Source of the DNA: Fragilaria radians
Taxonomy: Eukaryota; Bacillariophyta; Fragilariophyceae; Fragilariales; Fragilariaceae
DNA: 15,953 bases
Assembly (NCBI GenBank): GCA_900642245.1
Contig: CAAAJI010000267.1
Span: 60,715 to 76,667, forward strand
Direction of reading: 5' to 3'
Shown: positions 1-7,924 of the stretch, one piece after another
How positions within the stretch are numbered: position 1 is the first letter of the stretch
How the letters are laid out: every line of letters starts with the position of its first letter
Made by a program: the position numbers and the translations under genes
Notes under the pieces: generated by a model
The model's input: only the letters and a program-made list of their open reading frames with translations
Told to the model about the DNA's origin: nothing
Database searches by the model: none

Positions 1-905
1 CGGGTCAACGAAAGTTGGAACAGGCCTGGGATGCCTTTCAACGTAATCTTTGGGATGTTCGTTTCGCTATTCTACGACGAGCTCCGACATTCCTTCTTGC
101 GAAACGATCGTTGTGGCAATTTAAGAATCGTATACAACAACATCGTCAATTAGTTCAGGAAACTCGTCAGGCTAAAGCGGATGGGATTATTACACCCCAA
201 GAGGCAAGACGTGTCACTCGACTTCAAAAGCAGGAAATACGAACTATTAAACGTGACATCCAACGATTGCTCAGAGCTACTAGTACCACCGGTGCACTCT
301 TCAAGGCACTGGATATCGATGAAATCTTGGATAGTATCCGAAATATTATGTTCCAATTTCTTGCTGTATTAGCCACCAATCATGAAGGTAGCGCACTCAG
401 TTCGACGATATCAAGTTGGTGTCTATTTCTTAATTTGGGAAGTTTATCCTTCGACGTTGATCGTAAATTGGACTTTCCAATAGTTCATTACATCATTCGA
501 CGCATTCGGAAAGGTAAGCCGAATCCTGGAGTCATTAGGAATACAGGGAAATTTCTAGTTTATGGCATATCTGCTTATTTGGTGCGTAGAGAGACAAAAT
601 TGGCGCGTCGAGTCAATTCAGCGCTTCTATCTTCCGCAGTGATAATGCGAGGATTGAATAATTTGGTATCGACTATGCTTTGTTGGGATGATGACGATGA
701 TGATGGTATATGGCCATACGTTGGTCGCTTCCTTCAGGGAAGGCCAGGTGGTGTTTGCATGCTTTCATGGACAGCCATAGGAATGCTTGTTGGACCAAAA
801 ATGGAAAAAGGAGACTGGGTAGCGCCAACTTGGATACTCCGACCCTTAAACTCCACGGATCATTGGATTCAACAGCTGGCTGTTGTTGCAGATAAGATTG
901 TTTGA
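1..905 (+). CDS. Membrane-associated protein of unknown family, left paralogue, 5' end outside the window
   Basis: I do not recognise this family. The open frame begins at base 3 and is open to the window edge; it ends at TGA 903-905, giving 300 visible codons. The first codons align without gaps to residue 114 of the paralogue at 15168, so the whole protein should be about 413 residues. Seen in order: a basic stretch starting RKLEQAW, a Lys/Arg/Gln-rich probable coiled coil, the segment KADGIITPQEARRV that resembles the short SHOCT linker motif, several moderately hydrophobic segments (around 350-470, 545-580, 620-680, 750-795), and a run of six Asp codons at 687-704 flanked by Trp. These suggest a membrane-attached protein; the role is unknown. 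The TTG at base 15 is not a credible start, because the homologous frame continues upstream. The 449 bases shared with the right copy contain no indel, and roughly half of the differences are silent, which argues for selection on the protein. Confidence 0.75.
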   Translation, partial: GQRKLEQAWDAFQRNLWDVRFAILRRAPTFLLAKRSLWQFKNRIQQHRQLVQETRQAKADGIITPQEARRVTRLQKQEIRTIKRDIQRLLRATSTTGALFKALDIDEILDSIRNIMFQFLAVLATNHEGSALSSTISSWCLFLNLGSLSFDVDRKLDFPIVHYIIRRIRKGKPNPGVIRNTGKFLVYGISAYLVRRETKLARRVNSALLSSAVIMRGLNNLVSTMLCWDDDDDDGIWPYVGRFLQGRPGGVCMLSWTAIGMLVGPKMEKGDWVAPTWILRPLNSTDHWIQQLAVVADKIV

Positions 906-2166
906 GCCAAGATAGGGAGAAACATGGATCGACGGCAACTGATGATATAGATCCAGAAGCAGATTATCCTTGAATGGTTGCGTCCCAGTCTCTCTCTATG
1001 TGATAAGGATAGCACCTGCCAATGTCTCCATAGATTCTTCATGCGAACGGCTCTCGCAGGCAAATAATTATCATTTTTCCCTGGGTTGCAGCATGACTTC
1101 CAATGGGAAGAGATTTTATAACGAGGGAACAAGACCATTTGGATAGTTCTATCTTACCATTGTTGTCATTAAGAAAACAATTATTTGTGAGGCGCCGAAG
1201 TTGGGCTTTCTCTATTCGATTTAGGATGATCATGCCTTGAAGCATTACCGCGTCATCTTCATAAACATCATGTTATGCCTTTCCGATCAAAGTTTCACTA
1301 TAATAATTCCAAAACATCTAAGAAGTCATGAAATTTCCCAAATATTTGACATTAGTAAACATGTGACACAATATTAATTGCAGTTACCTAATGCTACTAT
1401 TGGTGTCCTTAAAAAATCCTATTACAACCAAAGAGTCAATGTTTCAAGAATAAAACCTAACAAAGTAGAGAGCAATATTTTCCCTTCGAATTAGTTAATG
1501 GTATTGAGATATGTATTAAGAAGGATTCAATTCCTTAACCTTTCGCAGGACAATATACACATTCAATGGGGAAGAAAAAATCCGGCTTAGCTATCCTGAT
1601 TTGTGTGTCGGATGCAAGTGACAAATAATTCTGATGAGCACAAATGTATACTAGTGAAAATCAAATTTCTTTTAGAGAATGGCTCAAAAAACAGAGCATT
1701 AAAGAAAGGTTACGAAGAAATCATAAGGAGCAATTCCAAATTGTCAGAGATATCAAGCTGTAGTGTACCTTAAGCATTCTATAGAATATAGGGTTCTTTT
1801 CACCCAGATTATATCAAAAAGGGATGTTGAAAAAAAGAAGAAAATGTCAGGCCTGTCAAAGAATGATTTGCTTTGTACCATTTCAGGTGATATGAAATGA
1901 CACGTATGTTATCATCATGTGGAGGGAAAATAACATAATGACATAGCACATAAATAGATAAACTTTATTTTAGAGTCTTTGTGGACAACACAACTTCTGG
2001 GAACTCCAAATGTTGGCATTTGTTGAAAGCCGACATGCCTTGGTATAAGAACTAGTTCTATCTGCTCTAAGCTTCTCTAAGAGTTTATACAAATTGTAAA
2101 TTATGATCTAAAAAGTTACTTTTATCCTAGATCTCTTGTGAATCAGTTGCAACGTGTAGTGTTGCG
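906..2166. other. Intergenic stretch with no recognisable gene
   Basis: This is AT-rich sequence downstream of the left paralogue. Short open runs exist but none can be identified: an acidic 25-codon run in frame 2 directly behind the stop (896-970), a 45-codon ATG frame at 1103-1240 (+) ending in a basic, aromatic tail, and a 39-codon ATG frame at 1644-1763 (+) rich in Lys, Arg, Glu and Gln. The first two share the same frame but are separated by stops. The minus-strand frames at 869-1245 read across each other and show no motif. I looked here for the RNase H domain and 3' LTR of the minus-strand copia remnant that ends at 2167 and found neither. Confidence 0.5.
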
Positions 2167-3239
2167 TCATTTCATGTACCTTTCATCAATGTTTCTCTTG
2201 ACTTTGCACCCAACATATTCCTGTAATTCTCCCACATCATTGCAATCAAAATATTTGTTCATTTTTTGTCTATACCGAAGTGCCTGAATTGGATGTCCAA
2301 TCAATAAACAATCGTCAACCCAAGAAATCCAAATAACAAGTCCATTCTGAGTATTTTTGAAATATAAACATGGATCTGCATTGCTTTTCTTGAAACCCAA
2401 AGCCTTGACCGCCATCGATAATTCCTTCCAAAACGCATGTGCCGCCTGTTTAAGCCCATAAATCATCCTTTTTAATCTTAAAACTACCCTGTCTTTTTAG
2501 AATTTCTGAAAACCTTCAGGAACCAAATGCATTTCTTCTCCACCTGAGAATCTGCCCTTTAAAAATGCACCTTTTACATCAATGACATGCGCCATCCATT
2601 CTGTCATTGTGAGAAGTGCAATACAATTTTATTAGTAGTTTCATTAGATACCGGAGCTGCGGTTGAATTGCTACAATAATTTATGCCATCTTCTTTTAGG
2701 AAACCTTGAGCTGTAATCCTGGCTCTAAAGTGTCCACTGGGCTTCTTCTTCATAGCCCAAGTGCTATTTGGAATTTTGACCTTCATTTGCAGATTGTTGT
2801 ATTCCACTGGCACCCAAACCTTATTTGCAACCATCCTTTTGTACTCCTCTTCAATTGCCTTCTCCCAATGCTCTCAATCCAATCCTTTCATAGCATTTCC
2901 GTACTTTAACACATGTAATTTGGCGGTATGCTTGACATCCTCCCAGATTCCAGTGCCACTTAAAATGATTTCATCAAAATTTGAACTTACATCAATAGCA
3001 TCATTCCCGAAATATTCACGGAATCTTTCTGGTCTTTGAATTAGTTCTGGTAAGTTCCTCTTATTCGTATTTTTTTCAGCCACAATATCACTCTTGTTTT
3101 CTTCCTTGTCATTGTTGTTTACCGGTGTGATCTCATTGTCTTTTTCACATTTATCTTACGGATTAATTTCTTCCGTTTCATTGACTTTGTCGGCCTCAAT
3201 TTCTTGCACTTTTCCGAAATTCAACTTATATGGATTTTT
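2167..3239 (-). pseudogene. Copia reverse transcriptase (broken), minus strand
   Basis: The first half lies in one frame from about 3239 to 2604. It has a hydrophilic linker with an in-frame TAA near 3160, then HVLKYGNAMKGLD followed by TGA at 2874-2876, then EHWEKAIEEEYKRM and VWVPVEYNN. Next come STWAMKKKPSGHFRAR and TAQGFLKEDGINY, the RT fingers region. A frameshift near 2630 moves the reading to the frame that ends at 2167. That frame holds HVIDVKGAFLKG (first catalytic Asp), a stop after EGFQKF, MIYGLKQAAHAFW, ADPCLYF and WISWVDDCLLIG (the catalytic Asp pair). Length and order match copia RT, but RNase H is missing after 2167. It is non-functional because of the stops and the frameshift. 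Confidence 0.85.
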
Positions 3240-4076
3240 CACCCAGATCTGAAAAATACATTCTTTTGGTCCATATCACATCTCTACTTAAGTGAACGGG
3301 CTGCAAATCAGGGTCCCACATTCTGTATGTATCCCCTCCATGTAGGATGCTATATCTGACAAGCATACACATCTTCCCTCTGCCATAGATTTCAGGAGTT
3401 GTAGAACCGTGTAGCTCAACTACTCCAGCTTCTCCCCATTTTCTCAAATACTTAGTAAATTTTGGTGATTGCCCTTCCGAGCGTTCAAATTGTGATACAT
3501 TCTTCCCTTCAACTTCAATATGAATTAATCCATCCATAAGTGTTGAGGTTTGGAAAGCCTCTAGCCAAAATAGATGCCTAATATTCTTTGGAATCTTTCC
3601 GGCACTCATCATCGCTCTTCCACAACCAGCTATTGTAGAAAATCTGACTTTGGCTAAACGATTTCTTTGGGGGGGTATCCCTTCCAGTGAATTCAAATTG
3701 GATGGGCATTTTCCAATCAGAACTGTTTAGACAATTCATATGCACCAAATGTACTTAACAGCTTTTTCTTCAACCTTGAACTTGAACAATGTTTCACAGG
3801 TTGGCTCAATCATAGCCCTCTTGGATACAAAAAAATCAGTGATTTTGTATTAGGTGAGTTTGTCAACAATTATTCTCCAGTAATATTGCGCGTAGACTCT
3901 ACATATTCCAAATCCTCTCTGGATTCAAACACGGCAGCAAAGTCCAAAAATATTCTTTGACCAGGTTTGCTCGCAACAATGTGATTACTTGCCTTGTAAA
4001 CATTTTTATGTCTTCCCTTACCAATTGCACAGTTATCACATTTCTTGAAAGTTCCATGAAGTTGCCATCCAAAATG
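3226..4076 (-). pseudogene. Copia integrase (broken), minus strand
   Basis: From 4076 down, one frame gives a CDNCAIGKGRHKNVYK zinc-finger tail and then RIFLDFAAV, the first catalytic Asp, ending at TAA 3870-3872. A one-base shift near 3885 gives YWRIIVDKLT, then a stop, then KITDFFVSKRAMIEPTC. The usual DNAGEN block with the second catalytic Asp cannot be found: the stretch between KYIW and SDWKMP holds only about two dozen bases with two stops, so it is probably deleted. The TPQRN motif is split by a run of seven G (plus strand 3669-3675), where six would keep the frame. The last frame, 3696-3226, carries AMMSAGKIPKNIRHLFW and the C-terminal MWDPDLQPVHLSRDVIW. The integrase is inactive. Confidence 0.82.
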
Positions 4077-4120
4077 TCATGCTGTTTCCACAGTCTTTTT
4101 TTACAAGGCAAATGACCCAA

Positions 4121-4514
4121 ACGGTTGTGAGACGGTCATCTTTGTTTCCTTCAATGATTGTTGGGATTGATAAACATAATTACATTATGTTTAGAGTTAA
4201 TTCCAAAGTGTGAAGGCAATAAATGGAATTTAGCAACCTATAGCAATGATGATGGTTCAGTCAACACAAAAATGAGAGTCAGCATGACATTTTTTCATAT
4301 ACTTGTTAGGAGTACCCGCATTATGAAGGTCTAGAGATTACAAGGGAGTGCCAATGTTGCGGGAAGCCGAACATGTTGTTATATCTGAAGTGCTAATGCA
4401 GATTTAATTATTGATTATCAATTGAACAGTAAGGGACTTGAATTCAAGTAACGAATTTGGGTTAGATACCGCAATATTGGAGCGCTCTTAATTACAGAGA
4501 GCTCTACTACAGAA
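4121..4514. other. Junction between two oppositely oriented copia fragments, no clear gene
   Basis: This lies between the minus-strand CoDi-like remnant and a plus-strand integrase fragment. The only suggestive sequence is a plus-strand run near 4347-4395 reading ECQCCGKPNM and ending in a Cys codon shortly before a stop. It resembles a degraded CCHC zinc knuckle of Gag in which the His is lost. It sits where the gag end of the neighbouring plus-strand fragment would be, but protease, which should lie between, is not visible. No LTR or target duplication marks the junction. Confidence 0.3.
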
Positions 4515-4890
4515 GTGCATACAAGACATGCAAATTCCCGATTACATGACACAGCAAAGATTCACCGTTTCAGGTTGTTTGGACAATTTGAAGCTTGCAA
4601 AGAATGAGCGATTCCTAATGCAACGGAGTTCGGATAAAGTAGTTTCCAGGTGAAAGGATACTGTTTTAAGATTATTGCGGAAAAACCTTTGTTGGTGGTA
4701 AGTGTTTGATACTATTGTTGTAGTTTCTTTCTGATGGAAAATCAGCAATTGACCCAAAGGCGAAGCTCATCGGACTGTTTCTTAATTTGAAACATAATAA
4801 GACAGACCTTCATGTCATCAGGTGTGATGATGGTGAAAACAACCTTTTGGGATGCACATCAAAAAGAACGGACTGAAGGGATATAATTGT
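4515..4890 (+). pseudogene. Copia integrase fragment, plus strand (third copia copy)
   Basis: Frame 3 from 4515 gives HANSRLHDTAKIHRFRLFGQ and then EACKE, with a TGA (4605-4607) exactly where the second zinc-finger Cys should be, then AIPNA. After a frame change, frame 2 gives PGERILF, a TAA, FVGGKCLILLL, and a TAG. It continues DPKAKLIGLFLNLKHNK and VIRCDDGENN, the second catalytic block. A last shift gives MHIKKNGL. Each piece lines up in order with the integrase at 9600-10030 of the full element, for example RFRLIGEFKTCEEC, PGERLYIDI and IRCDDSGEN. About ten residues around the VDAYTDYCW position are missing. No catalytic Glu block, RT or LTR follows. It is a small decayed relic of an element related to the one at 7816. 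Confidence 0.65.
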
Positions 4891-5013
4891 CCAAATATTG
4901 CTTTCATCATCAATTGGTCGTTGTATCACAATTGTACTGTTACAAGGGTACTATACTTTAATGAAGTGAACCATGATGCAAACGTGCCTTAATAGCAACA
5001 AGTTTCTTGATTC

Positions 5014-5274
5014 TCAAAGAGTGTCTTTTATTCTAGGCAAAGAGCAATCCTTAGAAACAGATATATTGAAAAGTAAATCATCTAAGGTTTTAACAAAGCA
5101 TTCTTGATTAGCAAGCAATGTGGCATTCACAAAAATGTCGTCCGCGTACATTATAAGTTGCTGTGAAACATGCAATGATCAGTAATCCAAATGCCTTTTG
5201 GAACTTACTGCACGAGTAACAAACTTTTCAGCGTCACCTATGATACCTTCGCTGAGTAAAATTTAACCAAGAGC
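5014..5274 (-). pseudogene. Reverse transcriptase fragment, probably Ty3 type
   Basis: A single minus-strand frame of about 87 codons with two internal stops reads ILLSEGIIGDAEKF, later QQLIMYADDIFVNATLLANQ, then CFVKTLDDLLFNISVSKDC, ending in DTL and a stop. The YADD box followed by a hydrophobic run, a 'LDDLL' helix and a 'SVSKDC' segment is the layout of the palm and thumb in Ty3/mdg4-type RT. The upstream G-I-I-G-D-A-E-K-F fits the conserved 'GxxNAxxxF' region of that family. It differs clearly from both copia RTs in this window. It could also be a LINE-type RT; the fragment is too short to be sure. No LTR, protease or integrase accompanies it. Confidence 0.5.
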
Positions 5275-5442
5275 TTTGGAAAGAATGGATCAAAAAAACA
5301 TGTGTTGAAGTGGAAAGGGTACCAGCAGGTACAATACCAGAACTATCCTCCTACTATGGGCGGATGGACAAATCATATGTGAAAGCAACATTATCCACTT
5401 CTATGGAGTGGTTAAAAAAGACGCGGGCGCTCTTTCAGCTAG

Positions 5443-6012
5443 CCGGTACAAATGTGCTTCAATATTATTATGCCTCTCCGAGACGCCATTCAGAAAGATA
5501 AAATCTATGACTCAATTAGAGCAAGTTATACACTTGCCCAGCCCATGTTGTCATCAAACCCCGAGGATATGCAACATATACTGGTTTGTAGGAAAGAGAA
5601 AAGTATCCCAATCTAGCTTTCTCCAGGAAATTCTAAATCCCTCGAAATTGAGGAGTCTCATCAAGATAAGATTAATAAAGAATTTGATTCAGCTATGCGG
5701 AAGGTAAGCCGCAGGAATGGTAATACATGTTTTGAGCTTCAGAGGCTGATTAGATGGAAATTTGAACTTATTGATTTAATTATAGCCTTAATAAAAGTTT
5801 ACAATGAACTTGCCAGCATTTCTTCACAGATAAAATTCGGAGGCAATTCGAAATTGCAACAAAATTCTGTTTACGTATTGGAATTTGTTTATGCAATGGG
5901 CAGGCACCAAAGTCTTCAAGGACAATGCCAATTTCTGGGCCACATACTAATGGAAACAAGAAAGTTTCTGTTTCTTCAACCTGAACTATTCTTGTTTCTT
6001 TACTTTAAATAA
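5443..6012 (+). pseudogene. Unidentified open stretch interrupted by one TAG
   Basis: One plus-strand frame is open from the TAG at 5440-5442 to TAA 6010-6012, broken only by TAG 5614-5616, giving 57 and then 131 sense codons. That is long for such AT-rich DNA. The first part has an ATG at 5470 (MPLRDAIQKDKIYDSIRASY), the second a charged part SLEIEESHQDKINKEFDSAM and then a more hydrophobic part. A GTAAGC at 5704-5709 directly after AMRK would make a fair 5' splice site, so the second half may be partly intronic. I recognise no domain. It may be a decayed host or transposon gene. The overlapping frames at 5310-5707 show nothing better. Confidence 0.25.
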
Positions 6013-6254
6013 AAGTCACTGGAGCAATAACCAGAATAATTATTGACAAACAGAGCGCAACTGATCGTTTCACCAACACTTTTCTCCTTTAAACAACTTG
6101 ATACCTGTTTTTCATGTTTTCCCAGCCTTTTGCTACCGTTCTTCCAAACTTGTTCGAGTTCTTTTCTGCCCAATTTTCCCGTCGCACATGCTTGGCTAGT
6201 ATCAAAATGAACTACAACTAGATCAACATGAGATTTAACCGGCAATCTTGAATT
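6000..6254 (-). CDS. Short unidentified open frame, no ATG start
   Basis: A minus-strand frame of about 84 codons runs from a stop just above 6254 to TAA at 6000-6002. It has no ATG near its beginning; only a TTG at 6243-6245 would serve. The peptide is rich in Lys, Ser, Val and Cys, with segments such as SHVDLVVVHFDTSQA and GRKELEQVWKNGSKRLGKHE. The balanced, soluble-protein-like composition is the only hint that it codes. It could be an internal exon, a transposon scrap or chance. No partner exon is evident beside it. Confidence 0.18.
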   Translation of the reverse strand, partial: NSRLPVKSHVDLVVVHFDTSQACATGKLGRKELEQVWKNGSKRLGKHEKQVSSCLKEKSVGETISCALFVNNYSGYCSSDFYLK

Positions 6255-6255
6255 C

Positions 6256-7039
6256 TATGCATGAAATTTATTCAAGCATGATTGCTAGTAACATTTTTTA
6301 TTCTTGACCCCTCTCTTGAATAAACAGCACATGTAGCCAATTCATAGATCGTTGGTGGCATTGTTACACCAAAGCAATATCATTTCTGGCTTTTAAAATC
6401 TTGTCAAACAACAATTCTTACTTACCCTTTATCAATTCAATTTTAAATCTTCATTTCCAAACGGAACCATTATCAAGTTTCTTATTCCTCCTTCTGCCTT
6501 GTCATTTCCTGAAGTCTAAGCGCAAAATATTTTTTTTCATTTCAGCTGAACCTCTCTTCTTTCTCCATGAGAAGTTAAGAATACAAAACGCCATATATGA
6601 ATTAGTTATTTATGTGAGTTGCCTTCAAATATGCAATGAGTAGAGGGTATCCAATTTAACAATGGTATTTTTGCGGGCCTAAGCTCGCTTCAGCGCATAT
6701 GAATCGCAACACAATTCAAAGATGAAAGAAATCTGTCTTTCAACTGCATAATCATAATATTCCAAAGGAGTACTCGGGAGCATTACAAAGGAGTAGTATA
6801 TCAAGCCTCGAGAAAGGTTTTGAATATTTCAGCTGATTAATTGGTTGACATCTGCTGTAAACACCCCCTAACATAATTTGAGTTAAGCATTAAATATCTG
6901 AGACTAAAAACATATTAAAATAAGATCACTTTCAACTTTAAACCATGAACGTACGGAGCAATCCGTGTACATCAGTGATACATTTTAATGACAGCAACGA
7001 GTAAACGTTGTTATGCTTACTCGAGACTATTCATATAAA
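6256..7039. other. Intergenic stretch, nothing recognised
   Basis: This AT-rich, T-run-containing sequence lies downstream of the Cys/His gene on its strand. The one open frame (6401-6643, plus) codes for a low-complexity Phe/Leu-rich peptide typical of translated T-rich DNA. I saw no retroelement motif, RNA gene or clear repeat here. Confidence 0.5.
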
Positions 7040-7594
7040 TTACGTGAGAATGTTCTCGCTACTTCGCATCCAATCCAAAAAGCATGTAGTCTCTGATTCA
7101 CTCATCAAACAAAGATTAACATTACTGTCTTGTTTCATATTTCCTTTTTTAACGAAATAGCAGTGACTTGCAACGATTCTGGGTATGCTTATTGACCCTT
7201 TTGAAGAAGATACTATTCCGTGGCCATGTCGCCTGGAAAAGTTCTGCTTTGCAACAGCCCTATCACAATCTATTTTAGTTAAAGAGTCAGATCTGATTTT
7301 CGAGTACTTTACAGTTGAAGAGCGAAACTTACGTTTGCAATATCGAAACCTTCGCTGAGTTCCAGAACACTCTGCATTCGAACAAGTCAAAAGGAGACCG
7401 TGGGGAGCATTGTCTGGAATATTTATCAGGGCAGTATTTGCATTATGATCGCAAGATAGACCTCGAGCCTGGCAAAGGACTTGACGTCCTCGCTCTGAAA
7501 GGTGCTCTTCAGCCTGAAGATTGTCGATTCTGTTCAATACTGACATAGATTTGAAGACTTCAATGTAATTGGAAACAAATAATGGTACCTCCAT
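7040..7594 (-). CDS. Small Cys/His domain protein with one 63-nt intron (diatom-type domain)
   Basis: The genomic frame is 184 codons, but an intron at 7332-7270 (minus strand) fits far better. After removal, RRFRYCK joins HCDRAVAKQNF to give FRYCKHCDRAVAKQNF, restoring a Cys-x2-Cys pair. The spliced product is 163 residues: about 60 variable residues, then PHGLLLTCSNAECS (first Cys pair), the FRYCKHC pair, then AVAKQNFSRRHGHG with two His, and a Ser-rich tail. The Cys and His spacing suggests a zinc-binding fold. I know this 'LL.C....C...FRYC..C..PVAKRNF..RH.HG' pattern from many diatom hypothetical proteins; I know no assigned function or family name. ATG 7594-7592 is the first Met after an in-frame stop at 7624-7622. 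A TATA-like box lies about 70 bases upstream. Compared with remembered members it is short before the domain, so another 5' exon cannot be excluded. Confidence 0.72.
   Translation of the reverse strand: MEVPLFVSNYIEVFKSMSVLNRIDNLQAEEHLSERGRQVLCQARGLSCDHNANTALINIPDNAPHGLLLTCSNAECSGTQRRFRYCKRKFRSSTVKYSKIRSDSLTKIDCDRAVAKQNFSRRHGHGIVSSSKGSISIPRIVASHCYFVKKGNMKQDSNVNLCLMSESETTCFLDWMRSSENILT
7270..7332 (-). other. Spliceosomal intron, 63 nt, in the Cys/His domain gene
   Basis: On the minus strand the donor is GTAAGT (7332-7327) and the acceptor ATAG ends at 7270. A TTTAACTAAAA run just before the acceptor can supply a branch site. The length is divisible by three and the intron has no stop, so it hides inside an unbroken frame. 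Its removal fuses an FRYCK end to an HCDR start and rebuilds the domain's Cys-x2-Cys pair, whereas keeping it inserts 21 unrelated residues in the middle of the motif. Confidence 0.78.
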
Positions 7595-7815
7595 ACTGTG
7601 TAGATTTTTCCGTTTAAGGAACTATTTCTCGATAGATGACTAAGTTTTTAAGAGTTTTTCTCCTATATAAGTCGGTTGTTGTTTTCGACAGCTGTTTTTC
7701 TATTTCTTACGACAGAATACACCGAAACCCTAAGTTTGGTGAGATTGTGCAACTCAGTATTCAACCAGTCATCCAATTTCGCTTGTACACAGAATACATA
7801 ATTTTTGATTAAACT
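7595..7815. promoter_or_regulatory. Promoter region of the Cys/His gene, with TATA-like box at 7664-7670
   Basis: TATATAA reads on the plus strand at 7664-7670 and gives TTATATA on the minus strand, about 70 bases before the ATG at 7594. That is a normal spacing for a short 5' leader. The box is nearly symmetrical, so it could instead serve plus-strand transcription. The sequence to its right (about 7690-7790, GACAGAATACACC and following) also looks like the transcribed part of a copia LTR, but I found no second copy in the window. The full-length copia element begins at 7816. Confidence 0.35.
7811..7815 (+). repeat. Candidate target-site duplication, left copy (AAACT)
   Basis: Five bases directly before the 5' LTR read AAACT. 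The matching copy lies at 12550-12554, separated from the 3' LTR end (AACA) by one G. Copia elements make 5-bp duplications, so this is the expected length; the extra G suggests a later insertion or a slightly different true LTR end. Confidence 0.45.
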
Positions 7816-7823
7816 TATTGGAG

Positions 7824-7883
7824 ATATCCCTAACGTTGATTCAAAATTAGTTTTTATATGTTTAGGTTATCCATTAGGGATAT
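7824..7883. repeat. 10-bp inverted repeat in the LTR
   Basis: ATATCCCTAA (7824-7833) and TTAGGGATAT (7874-7883) are perfect reverse complements separated by 40 bases. The same pair occurs in the 3' LTR although the spacer differs by two bases. It could form a hairpin or be a palindromic protein site near the start of the LTR. Confidence 0.6.
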
Positions 7884-7901
7884 TTAAACCAAAGAAATGT
7901 G

Positions 7902-7924
7902 TGCGTCAGTAATTGAATGCGTCA
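7902..7924. promoter_or_regulatory. Paired bZIP/CRE-like sites in the LTR
   Basis: TGCGTCA occurs at 7902-7908 and again at 7918-7924, 16 bases apart, each followed by a similar AG..ATT context. Its complement TGACGCA resembles the core bound by bZIP factors. In the 3' LTR the first is TGAGTCA. A role in LTR transcription is inference only. Confidence 0.3.

Larger units (their letters stand above)
2167..4076 (-). mobile_element. Decayed Ty1/copia retrotransposon remnant, CoDi-like (diatom type)
   Basis: Reading right to left, this region holds the pre-integrase zinc finger, integrase core, integrase C-terminal part, linker and reverse transcriptase in the copia order. Gag, protease, RNase H and both LTRs are not visible, so both ends are truncated or decayed past recognition. 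The RT active site reads WISWVDD rather than the YVDD of the plus-strand element at 7816, and the integrase has wording such as RHLFWLEAFQT and YRMWDPDLQPVHLSRDVIW. I associate both with diatom CoDi elements. It is therefore a different copia lineage from its neighbour. At least four frame changes and several stop codons show that it is old and inactive. Confidence 0.85.

Noticed and set aside
1600..2160. RNase H or 3' LTR of the minus-strand copia remnant
   Set aside because: I read the minus strand here for the Asp-Trp-Ala and Ser-Glu-Ala-Glu boxes and for repeats of the upstream flank and found none.
7315..7548. Plus-strand open frame of 77 codons
   Set aside because: It is antisense to the Cys/His domain gene and has no recognisable feature.
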